Shown one piece after another: positions 53,619 through 64,000 of a DNA stretch of 64,000 bases. Each line of letters begins with the position of its first letter. Position 1 is the stretch's first letter. The DNA is from Hyaloperonospora brassicae (lineage: Eukaryota > Oomycota > Peronosporomycetes > Peronosporales > Peronosporaceae). Under the pieces are notes generated by a model. The model was not told where the DNA came from and made no database searches. It saw only the letters and a list, made by a program, of their open reading frames with translations. The position numbers were made by a program, and so were the translations under genes. The DNA is taken from assembly GCA_947650285.1 (NCBI GenBank), contig CANTFL010000483.1:186001-250000 (forward strand), written 5' to 3'.

Positions 53619-56069
53619 ATTGGTAAGCGTGCGCTGCAAACCGCACGATAGATGGTTGCATTGATATCATGAAACAAACGTGGACACAGACATTACACTA
53701 GAAAAGATAGATGGTTTCACAGTGGTGTCCTATCCGATGAGCATCACCAACCTTGCTTTCGCGTTGAATTCTCGAGTGGTAACATCACAAGTTCTTGCAT
53801 CGTCCGTGTTTATCTGCTGCCGGACAACCTCTGTCCTTGTCGAAAGTCATAGTTTACACGAAAAGCGCCAACTTCCATCATTGCCGCGCTGGTACGTCGC
53901 AATGTTGCTGACACCTTTCGATGCTGAAAACGAAAGCAACACCGATAGCGTGCATGTCTACATTTACAAGTTTATCATGGTATAGTCAAATCAATGTTGA
54001 TCCCCATGTCGCAACGATAGATGATCCGTTGTAACTCCATCGATCTTGCTCCACTATTGTTTGTAAAAGTGGAGCGCTTGCAATCAATTCAGATGCAGCT
54101 TTTTCTGTAAGCTCTTTACATGTGTGTGTGCTTAGACGTCGCTCACCATCCATATGTAAGTCGCTCGTTACGCGGGCCGTTGTCGGTAAACTTGATCGCA
54201 GTCCCAGTGTCTACGGGAGATATCACAATCGCCGTTTGCGCCATACGTCAAATCGGCGTTGGCCGCCATGTGTTGATATGAGTGCATGCGATGCAGCACA
54301 TACAATCGGAGGAATTGGCAGGTTCAATGATGACGATTACTACCATAACGAGAAACGTCATCGGTTGTGCCGCAACGACTACTCAAGTGACGTACGAATC
54401 GATTCGTCAATACATCTGCGACCATTATCACGGCATATAAAGACTCGAGGCATAGTGCAAGAGCAAGGATCAACTTTCTGCAAGCAATTATGTGACGTCT
54501 TAGTCATGTAGGTTGGCGTCATAACATGCTATACTTACACGTTTGCTGGACAGCGAGCGCCTACCACGCAACTGTCAATTGCAATGGGCCATGCTGGCAC
54601 ACATCAAGGTACTTGGCTAATTCGCGCTAGTAAAGAAGCCTGAGCAAGGGATCATGAGTTGAGTGACATGAAACTTGCAAGCCAAGAGTCGATGGAACTG
54701 CGCAAATGGACTAGACATTCATCTACATAAGTCGTACTTATATCAAGATCAAGCGACGAGCGGCCAACAATCAAGCAGCGTTGAGCACGTGCTTCTTGCG
54801 ATCGTACCTGCCAGCACAGCAGCTACAGCTCTAAGAGCCGACATGCGCTTCGACGACCTACAATACTCCGCAAACTCCTCGACTTCTACCGAGGATACGA
54901 CGGAATAAAATGCCATTACGCATTACGAGCAGCAAACGCTTTACCATACGGTGTCAACCCCACATGTCGTTTCATTGCAACCAGACAGGTCGATTTGGCG
55001 CGATAGAAGGTTTGTTCAGTTTGCTAGATAACATGTATCGCCTAGAGGACACGAACGACGAAGGAAGCCATCGTGGCGACTGTATCACCTGAGCCCGTGC
55101 AAATATCTGCAAACGGTAGGGCTCGACATAACACGCTCTGCTCACACGTCACTGCTAAAACTGAAGCAGAGGCAACGTTATGAAATGCACAGAGAACTAG
55201 CACACAATCGTTGCTGCTTCGCCAATCGTCTTTTTGTTCGAAACAATTGTGATGCCATTGTCTACCGGCCACATGACAAAAGGGACCCCGGCAGCAACGT
55301 CCGAGATGTGTGGGCTAGAGCAAAGGTTCATTCGCCCATCACCTACTTATGTAATTGCGATGTTCGATAGTCCGATGAGGTCATACTGTGTCCTTAGACC
55401 TTTCTTTTGGTCCCATCCGTCCCCTGTTGTTCGATCCGTGATCATTCGATCGTTCGTGGATCTATCCGACGTGTCGATGCGCTCTATGTATAAAGGACAG
55501 TACAAGCGTTAGACTCAGCATGTTCCTACTCGCATATCACTTCAACAGCGGTACAGATTCGACGCTAGTATATCTTCGATGGTTTCGTCACACCATCCGA
55601 CGCTTGTGCTCAGAAGCGCCGCCGGTGTGACTAAAGATTATTTCGTCATAGCTTCTAGCTCTTATCGCAAGTATTGTGGTAACGTGTAGCCATTATCAGA
55701 GCAACACGACAGATAACACACAAGCCCTCTGCGTGGTTTTGTCACGCTCATCTTGTCGTAGTCTCTGGCCGACTCGCTGGCGTCATCACGGTGTACCTGC
55801 AAGAGTCCGGTCGACCGTATGGTTGACTGCTCTCCAGCTGTGTTACGACGTATATGCGTTCTAAGCTGCAACACTAGACCCATCTGCTTGCCCTCTCTAG
55901 TAGAAGCCCGTGTGGTATGTGCGTACGACATTCATGTCATCGATCATCGATCCCATCGACATTCGGAACCATGGTCAACTGATGATCACTTGTCGACTTT
56001 GCAGCTAAGAGTTACAACTCCAGCACACTACAAGATAATCGATTGACACGACACACGAGTCAAATAACA
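53619..56069. other. Intergenic, 2.4 kb without recognisable genes
   Basis: Frames up to 129 aa (54122-54511 plus) without domains. The stretch before 56070 is the presumed promoter of the transporter gene; no clear Inr was found. Confidence 0.45.
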
Positions 56070-57719
56070 ATGCGTTTGACATCGCACGAAGTGGGCTTTC
56101 AAAACTACCAGTCGCCCTCGCTTCCCGACCACGACAACGATGCAGCAATGCCGCCCCACGCAACGAGAGGTTTTGAGAGTCCAGCGGCCGCGGAAATCGG
56201 TGCAAGTCGATCGATGCATGATGTTGACATGTATGGGAGTCTCCGCAAAGGGAAACCCGTCAATTTCTTCTCGAAGGACTGTGCCGGCGTCGTGGCAGCC
56301 ACATTTGCGTCGGCGTTTTCGTCTGAATGCCTTAACAGTGTGATCGATCCGATGTTAAGCAAACATTTTTACTTTAGCGTGCGCGAGTTGGAAGCTTCGC
56401 GTCGTCTGATTACGATGCCTTCAGCTTCCTGCTTCTTTTTTGGGCTATTGTCGGACTGCTACCCGATCATGGGGTTTCGCCGTAAGGCTTACTTGATCAT
56501 CAGTCTGATGTCAACAGTGTTGAGCTACTTCATTCTCTCAGCATTGAACATGTATGGCGAAAGCCTCGAGCAAGGTACTGCAAGCACCGGACTGGCAGGC
56601 GGTATGATTCTGTTCTCGTCACTAGCTGGTATTGGAAATATGGTCACGTTCATGTGCGTTCACACTCGCGTGGTCGAGCTGGCTCAACGTGAACCGCTAG
56701 TTATACGCGGCGCTATCATAGCGACCTATTCGATCTTCCGATTTTCCGTCTTCGCTTCGACGAGCGCTTGTGTATATGTTGTTCGGAGCAACGTGACGTA
56801 TCATAGCACGGAGTTGATTGGCTTTGGCCTCGTCATGGCTTCCACTATCCCGCTTGTGTGGAAAGCTTGGCATGAAAAGTATTACTCCCTTTCAACTTCG
56901 ATGAAGACCCGCGGCCAGATTCTATGGAGAGTCATGCAGCAGAAAGCAGTGTGGAGCATTCTCGTGTTCTTGTGCATCTCTACCTTTTTCAGTAGCATCA
57001 AGTTTAACGAACACGTGCTACTCATTAAATTTTGGGCGACTGCTGGTAGTGAAGAAATACTTCTTCTACGGCAAGCCCTGAGTTACGCCACGATGATATT
57101 GATGGTCGTAGTGTGGCGCTACCTCTTTATGAATCGATCGTGGCGTGTTTTCTTTGCAATGTCCACTGTGCTGCTTGTCGTTCCTCAAAGCATCCAGGCT
57201 ACGTGCATTACGCTGGACATCTTTCGGAATCGGTACTTCTACCACATGATGAACCTATTCCCAAGTATGTCAGTCGGCATCTCTTGGCTATCAAGCATCG
57301 TACCGCTCACGGAGATCGCGCAGGAAGGCTCTGAAGGTGCCATGGTTGGACTGATGACGTCTCTGTACTTTTCGGTCATCATCTTCGTTCAGACAAACTC
57401 GACTGGGCTGTTCAAAAGCTCAAACTTCTACGACATTGAAGACATTGCATCGGACTCGCCGAAAGCGCGTTTGGATGTGCTGAAGACGATTCTCTTGAAC
57501 TATGGAATCAATGCCTTGGCACTCATTGGCATCTTCTTCCTACCGCGACAGAAGCTCGAAACCCAGCAGATTCGAAGTTACGGCGGATATACCAAGTGCG
57601 CGAGTGCTGCTATCCTCGCGTTCGTTGTGGTGCTCTTTTCGTACTCACTGATTGTCACGATACTCACGTTGTTGCCGTCGACGTCTTGCTTGAGCATTGC
57701 TGGTGGAGAGGGCTGTTGA
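56070..57719 (+). CDS. Folate-biopterin transporter (FBT/BT1) family protein
   Basis: A 549-aa protein from ATG 56070; the frame is open to a TTG at 56043, but the ATG fits better. After about 75 hydrophilic residues there are about twelve hydrophobic spans, with the FBT-type start GVVAATFASAFSSECLNSVIDP and the post-TM2 loop SDCYPIMGFRRKAYLI, where G-x-R-R-K-x-Y is characteristic of the family. The middle loop (about residues 270-300) is basic. FBT proteins are MFS-related carriers of folates, pterins and, in related lineages, S-adenosylmethionine; oomycetes have many copies. Intronless, no lesion seen. Substrate cannot be told from sequence. Confidence 0.87.
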   Translation: MRLTSHEVGFQNYQSPSLPDHDNDAAMPPHATRGFESPAAAEIGASRSMHDVDMYGSLRKGKPVNFFSKDCAGVVAATFASAFSSECLNSVIDPMLSKHFYFSVRELEASRRLITMPSASCFFFGLLSDCYPIMGFRRKAYLIISLMSTVLSYFILSALNMYGESLEQGTASTGLAGGMILFSSLAGIGNMVTFMCVHTRVVELAQREPLVIRGAIIATYSIFRFSVFASTSACVYVVRSNVTYHSTELIGFGLVMASTIPLVWKAWHEKYYSLSTSMKTRGQILWRVMQQKAVWSILVFLCISTFFSSIKFNEHVLLIKFWATAGSEEILLLRQALSYATMILMVVVWRYLFMNRSWRVFFAMSTVLLVVPQSIQATCITLDIFRNRYFYHMMNLFPSMSVGISWLSSIVPLTEIAQEGSEGAMVGLMTSLYFSVIIFVQTNSTGLFKSSNFYDIEDIASDSPKARLDVLKTILLNYGINALALIGIFFLPRQKLETQQIRSYGGYTKCASAAILAFVVVLFSYSLIVTILTLLPSTSCLSIAGGEGC

Positions 57720-58950
57720 ATTTCCATTACGGTCGCTATGTCGTGCGCCGTTATGACACATAATGCATTCATTTAAACGCTTCTTGTTTTTATCGGTGTG
57801 CAGGATCCAACCTTCCAGGAAAAGATAGGGGTCTTATATCAGCCTAAGCCAAAGACATCGATGACCGACTCCATGTATCCTGAATGCGATACTATTCTTC
57901 GCTTGGCAAGTTGCCGTATGGACCTTTTGTAAAGTGTTTCAGCGTTCTGCTTATGAGAGTACAAGTCACCTGCAACGATTTGCTACTTTAGTACAAATGT
58001 CGTCAAACTTGGTCGAATGTGATGCGTAGCTTGCAATGCGTGGTGCTAGTTGGGCTTTGCGTTGTCTTCAGTGCGCCGCAACAATGTTGTATGTCCATTA
58101 GCTGATTCATACACCATCTCCTGAAGGCATAAGTTTATTTTGGTACCGCTTCTGTAAAACGCTCTGATTTTGAAGGTACGAGTAGCAACTTATCATTCAT
58201 TTCTAAATAGTGATGAAATGCGATACGATAGCTTACATGTTGCCTTGGCAATTTCTCTATCATAAGATGCGACAGATAACAGCTCTGTAGTAGCTTAGCG
58301 GTTTAGCAGACAACACGTTCATTATAGCAGACCGTCCATGTTTGCTACGCAAATGCGTGAGACTTTTACATGACCGTAACCGACTAGCAGGGAATTGCGC
58401 AACGAACACATGTGGGCATTGCAATGTCGGTCTTGGGAAAATGCAACGATTCGGAGATTTCGAAGTGGGCTCAGTTCCGCGAGTGGTCGATTACGTTCAC
58501 TACCATGGCAAGTTAAATGCCATCGAATTGGTGCTTGATCGATTCCCATGCTCAATCATGGAGTCGAGAAATGGTCATGAGTCTATGTGACAAAGCGGTA
58601 TGCCTTGCTCGTGATATAGTACGATAGTTCAAGCGACCGTTGGCGCTGGATTGTGCAAATACACGAGCTCAAGTTTTCGCTTTGTGCTTCACTTCTTCGT
58701 CACACTATCGCATCGACATGCATTCGAACGACTATGGTATGCCACTAAATAATTGAAGAATCGAGATGTCACCCATCCGTTGACGCATCTACAGAAGTGC
58801 ATGGTATGGTTTGTGTATCTCGTGAAACATGTAAGAGCCATCGGACAAACCTTGTGTGATTCATATTGACAAAATTTGCAGTCACATAGAGCTTGCAGTT
58901 GTCGCCTTCATGTTCTTATTTAGATATAATAAAGAGCATAAACTTTGCCA
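57720..58950. other. Gene-poor flank, 3' of transporter
   Basis: 1.2 kb with increasing AT content towards 58900. Only frames under 85 aa. Nothing recognised. Confidence 0.5.
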
Positions 58951-59062
58951 TTGGGTATGTGCCCATATATTGAATAATATTTTTTTGTGAGATGTAATAC
59001 ATAAACGAAAATTTTGTAAGATCTGATACAAGGTATTTTATAGAAGGAAATATATTTAAACC

Positions 59063-59165
59063 ACAACGATATGAAGCTATTTATGCAAAGATCTGAAACT
59101 ATTTATACAACGAAGTAATGCTATTTATTTCGATCAGAAGCTATTTATCACGATCTAAGGCTATG
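59063..59165. repeat. Degenerate ~22-bp tandem repeat (GCTATTTAT)
   Basis: Five units spaced 19-24 bases apart each contain GAAGCTATTTAT or a close variant (GAAACTATTTAT, ATGCTATTTAT, AGGCTATGTAT). The array lies just inside the left inverted repeat of the MULE element, where subterminal repeats are often found. Confidence 0.6.
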
Positions 59166-60660
59166 TATGACAGTGTTTTGCATCTCAAGCAATGCTAGTG
59201 ATTTTAGGTTCAAACAATCTGAAGCTTATTTTCTCGATCTGAAGATATCTTTCACGAACTGGAGTCAATTATGAAAAGTTGTCGCAAATCGAGCATGTCG
59301 GGAAGCCTTCGACGGCTCAACTAGTCACCAGCTTAATAGTCCGTGGTGCATTGTATACAAAACCGACCACGTCCGCAAAATTTTAATTGGATAAAATTCG
59401 TCACCAAGCCAAGATGATGCGTCCTATCATGTGATGTATCGTGCCAAGGACACGATAAATGAAGAGCTGTTTTCTGAAGCTTCAACAAGGATTACTCTAT
59501 TTTCCAGGTCTAATTTCGGAATTTCAGCGTCTGAACCCAGGAACGCTTACGAAGATCCAGTGCAACGAGAAGAGGCACTTTCACCGGGCAATCGTTGTGC
59601 TAAACCCGAAGTGAGTTTCAAATGACCAAGGGAGTTTTGAAGTTGATGCAGATCACATGAAACATCGCAAATACAACGGGGTTCAGATTGTATTGGCCAG
59701 TCGTGAAAAAACTTTAATAACAAAGTTGCTGCAATTGCGCTCGTCGCTGCTGAAGACTACGATAATTACTCGGTTTTTTTTTGCCGTGTTTTAAATCATG
59801 GTTTTCCACTGACTCTAGTCCCGTCTTCAGTGGTAGAAATGCTGGTCTGGTATTTGCCGCCTAAAAGATTGGCTTATTTAACATATTATGCATTCGTGAC
59901 ATCATAGGTACGGAATCATCCAAATTATCAGCAGTTTCATTCTAACTTGTCTAATACTTCTGCAAAGGTTATATGAGAAATGACAAGATGGTACGACTAT
60001 TGATCACCCAAGAGAAGTTCGTATGGGAATCGAATGATGCAACACGTCGATCAGGTTTCGATATCGCGATGACCGAACTAACGCGATCAACCCGGCTGCT
60101 GCTGTATATTAAATGCAATACAATACGTAAGTGGAAACTTCTCGTACACTACGACGCAACTCCATTTTACGGATGGCGAACGAATCACTTTGTTGAGAGC
60201 GAGCAAGCACGCAAAGAGTATTCGCTTGAAGCGACGGCTTATAATTCCGTTTGAGTTTTTCAAGGCTTATACGACGATTATGGTGGATAAGTATCACATA
60301 ACGGTTTCAATAGGGCATGCTATGGAGGAAAGATGGACGTACAATTGCGCCTTCGGTCGAACAAAAGTTGCAAAAACGTGTCATGGATGCTGTACAATAT
60401 GTTGTGACGTTCTGTTCTGATAACGTAGTATTTGTCGCTCGTTTCACAAATTAACTGAAGCAACATCGTTTCGACATAAAGCAAGCATTATGATCATGAG
60501 AAACACGAAAGCAGCACAAAATATGGTGCCGCCATTTGATCGCGACCTTAAGTGCGGTAGATAAGCCTAACATTGCGTACGAGCTGATGGGTAACTGTTA
60601 CAAAGTTGCGGCGTATCAAGCGAGCGTCAAAACGCTTGAGGTTGCTAAGGACCTGTGTTA

Positions 60661-60828
60661 ATGCGTGATCAAAATACCCTACCCGCAGTTTATATTCGAC
60701 AAGCGGGACGCCCGAAGAAAAGACGTATCAGGTCACAAAGTGAGTCTGGCGGGAATGCAAGGATGCCCTGCAAATGTAAGCAGTGTAATACATCGGGACA
60801 CAACAAGGATACATGCCGCTGTGATTGA
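60661..60828 (+). pseudogene. MULE transposase C-terminal remnant with zinc knuckle
   Basis: This frame, which opens upstream with AYELMGNCYKVAAYQA and a stop before 60661, reads IRQAGRPKKRRIRS and then PCKCKQCNTSGHNKDTC, a CX2CX4HX4C knuckle. The AGRPKK-RIRS signature followed by a knuckle is typical of Mutator-like transposases. The catalytic core upstream is not readable, so the gene is dead. Confidence 0.65.
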
Positions 60829-61796
60829 CGTTATGCTACCGAGATGGATCATCGTAACGCTTTGTTATGGTCTAACATGACTGTGGTTGAATTCATACGT
60901 AACCATATTCCATACTTTGCATATATTACACTATTTTAAGGCGCCGAGCAGAACTGAATGCGGCAACGACTTTTCAATATACGGCACAAGCAATCGCGGA
61001 CGATACTCCTGATGCTATCGGTCGTAAAATTACTGATCAAACTGATCCCGAACGAGTTGCAAGACCTTCATATTGACATCCCACAGACTTGCTAGCGTAA
61101 AACAGAGTACGCCGGCGACATGTACACGTTCGTACGTTTTCCGAGCTGACCGACGCGGTTTTTACACGCCACACGCGACAGAAACTCATCACATTCCTTG
61201 CGTTACGTCGTAATATGCACACGGCGACGTCGGGGCCTTCAATGAAGTCACTTGAAAGCATATAAAACGTCCATTCGGTCAATCAATCGACTTTGTCCGA
61301 CTTGATACACTCGCCTTTTTGTTCGCTGCCAAAATAATGCTGCGTGATCCCGCGCGAGGACTCAGAAAAAGAATCGGACGTATAAGATACCGTCTTTGAA
61401 GACGGTGATGAAATTATGTAATAGGAATACGTGTGGGGCGACACTGCAGCTGCTACACCCTCAACGGTCGTGGCGCGGTGAAAGCCTCCGACCACTGCTA
61501 ATGCGTTACCATACGTCACTTCTACTCGCCAATGAACTGGCAGTGGTTAGTTTATCATTAAGCGACTCCCCAATCTTCTCGTGCGGAATTAGATGCGAGT
61601 AGCAAGATGTGCCCCGCCGATACTTAATTTAACAAACAATAACTTGGGCCTTAAGATAGCCTTGATTTCGATCGCTGTAATTTAAAATTTTTTTTATCTT
61701 ATACCTTGTATCACATCTTGCAAAATTTTAGTTTTTGTATTACATCTTACAAAAAACCCTTGAATAATTACCCCAAATAGTGTGCCCAATACCCAA

Positions 61797-64000
61797 CGTA
61801 TCGACAACGATTTATGGCTCCAGTTCAGATTAGACGACTTCAACTGGATCTTTCGATCTGAACTGTTCCTCATCAGAGGATTCTTTCCCCGGATCGCGAT
61901 CAAACGCATCCAATGTTACCAGGATGTTTCATCATGCACGCACCATCTTCAATAGAGTAAACGGCAAATTTTAGAATCAGATACTTCTTTACTAAGGATC
62001 GGCAAATACTTCGACAAGAAATACCCATTTAGTCGACACTTTATTGCGCATCCATCCTGTCATATCCACGTCAATAGACCAATCCGAATTGATTCGGCTT
62101 CAATCAATCACTGATCTTCACTCTGCCTTAATCGTAGTCGTTAACCGTGGATATTGACCTCTGAATATTGATGTTTGCATACTTGAGTAGTTAAGCTGTG
62201 TGGATCTGATTTAGCGTATTGCCCTATATCGATATGTTAAGCTTATACTATTCAGAGGCTTAATTAAATGCCGATCTCAACTTCGAAAGAACGCCGAAAC
62301 ATTCAGCCCCATCGGTCCGGTCCAAAATTCTAGCCAGATGTAATCTAGAGATCATAGGTGGTACCGATCTCCGCTATACACCAATTCGATTTATATGAAT
62401 CCACTTTGACACATTGCATGAAGTTGCTATGCGATAGTAAACGAAAGTTATCATTCGAAATGAATTGTTCTTTAGGCAGTAGCAAGTTTTATGACACATT
62501 TCATGCGGTATGGTCTCATACCGGGCTATGGAGAAATATGTTTGTCCCCGAATCAATTGAACATTTCAAATTCTGGCATTTTTCCTTAGAAACCTACCAA
62601 ATTTGATTCAAAACAAAATAAATAGTGTTTACAAAATCATGGTATGTTCTATGATTGTCAGTTTCATACAACATCCAAATCCAGCATATGGTATGATGAG
62701 TTGTTTGATCTCTAAAAAATACTGTCGGTCGGATGTCGTTGTTACCTGTACCCTCCGACGAGTAATTAGCTCTATATTTATTTATCACACACAATATGGA
62801 TCCTAAGTCCTGTATAGACTGTTTCTTTGGCAAGTGGTTGATTATGAAAGAAACATAGATCGCGGTGAGATCATTTTTGGAACTCTTAGATGAGGTAAAT
62901 AAACATTAATTCATTGTAAATCTCGATTACTGTCTTGATAATTATTCTATCATGTCCCTGAGACCGTACATCCTCGGTGGAAAATGCTTCATCTCCCTAC
63001 TACAGATATTTTTTCGATATCGATGTTTCATTTGACCTGGTATGATGGTGGTATTGGAACCGGAAACTTCGCATGTTCCTAATATAAAATCTGTGCTGGC
63101 TGTGCGAGCATGTATGCTAAGTTCCTCCTAAACTAATTGAGGGGTGGCCCAAACGAGCTTCTATACTTCTGTGCAGTTACCGGCAGCTATCTGGAACGTG
63201 AAAATGTCCTGTGTGATGCCTCAAAGTTTGGCCTTTACACTGACGAGTCACAAAAGAGGTCTTTCTACTAAAAGATAAGGACTGTACAGGCTTATAAATA
63301 TTTAATACGCTCATCAAATTTCAACTGATCAACAAGGAGCACTTATCTTGATGTCTAGTTATGCCAGCCGACTCATAGCATGTTAACCTTCATATCTACC
63401 GTAGACGATGACAACACCATCTACTCGTCGAGTTAAATACAGTCAATTTCGATTGTGCTACTTTTGGCATGTTAAAATTAACACGACATTTTACCTACCC
63501 GCCTATATTGTAAGTTGTCATGCTCGGCATTCGTGAGCTTGGTGAAAATGTTCGAAAACAATCGGAACGCATAGTTTTTCGTCTCCCAAAGCGACCTGAA
63601 CGCTATAAGTAACTTTATAGATCATTTCGGTCCTCGTGGTGGCACCTTTTACTTCTGCAACAGGTCGATTAGCACATACCGATTTAAAATCCACAGCAAA
63701 CTATGTCAGAAATATATTGACGTTGCTGCATACGAGGAATGATCGCCTTTTTTAAACCCCAACCGTCTAAGATAGATTGCTTCGCTTTCACAACTTCGCA
63801 ATAACATCGGATCCATGTCTTTGGCCTTTCGTGGCGAAATATTGAATCATAGCGTCCAGTGTTCCCAGAAACTGGATTCATGATGATACATGAGAAAAAG
63901 GATATCCTTCATTCTGAAAGCAATTACACCCATACACGGCTTGTACCTAGGAATACGAGACCTTGAGCACTCACCATAGTATAGGATTTTAGGCTGCCCA
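61797..64000. other. AT-rich gene-free end of window
   Basis: 2.2 kb with frames of at most 82 aa and no recognisable domain, RNA gene or strong repeat. Confidence 0.55.

Larger units (their letters stand above)
58951..61796 (+). mobile_element. Decayed Mutator-like (MULE) element
   Basis: About 90-bp imperfect inverted repeats bound it: 58951-59045 (TTGGGTATGT..., with GAGATGTAATACA and GATACAAGGTAT) pairs with 61680-61796. The interior carries the C-terminal remnant of a MULE transposase (60661-60828). Flanking 9-bp duplications are not evident, so the insertion is old. Confidence 0.65.

Overview
The window looks like nuclear DNA of an oomycete, most likely a Peronosporales species (Phytophthora or downy mildew type). 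The reasons are: intron-poor genes with short introns (37-132 nt); an oomycete-style Inr+FPR core promoter; a cluster of SKN1/KRE6-type glucan proteins with the GH16 active site; a folate-biopterin transporter; and a Ty3/Gypsy chromodomain element of the kind common in Phytophthora. No rRNA, tRNA or CRISPR array was found. The species cannot be named from the sequence alone.

Layout. 1-21.0 kb is a nest of mobile elements. A partial Gypsy element (1-2326) lies inverted against a nearly identical stretch at 5335-7660. An ~884-bp TIR transposon (4922-5334 plus 19320-19793) is split by a ~14-kb Gypsy element (5335-19319, GCAT target duplication). That element's own upper LTR is split by a related solo LTR (17276-19010). 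An intact sister copy of the split transposon sits at 20155-21038 in the opposite orientation. The Gypsy gag-pol is on the minus strand and is broken. A second open region runs on the plus strand between pol and the lower LTR and starts next to a promoter at the LTR edge.

22.5-38.4 kb holds four paralogous secreted, membrane-anchored SKN1/KRE6 GH16-family proteins. Copy 1 is on the plus strand with a one-base frameshift; copies 2-4 are in tandem on the minus strand. Between copies 1 and 2 lie a 1.4-kb TIR element carrying a broken three-repeat MYB gene, and an ELMO-domain gene with two ubiquitin-binding modules. 41-58 kb is ordinary single-copy gene space: an inward-rectifier K+ channel (six exons), a YaaA/UPF0246 protein, a divergent pair made of a PH-TBC Rab-GAP and an RRP1/Nop52 ribosome biogenesis protein, and a folate-biopterin transporter. 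58-64 kb is AT-rich and contains a decayed Mutator-like element.

How the genes work together. The KRE6-like cluster suggests dosage or diversification of cell-wall beta-1,6/1,3-glucan assembly. The PH-TBC/RRP1 pair shares a 228-bp CCAAT-rich intergenic region and is probably co-regulated. The other host genes show no evident functional link. Intron calls rest on open frame, splice-site sequence and fit to the protein family; none could be checked against RNA or by database search.
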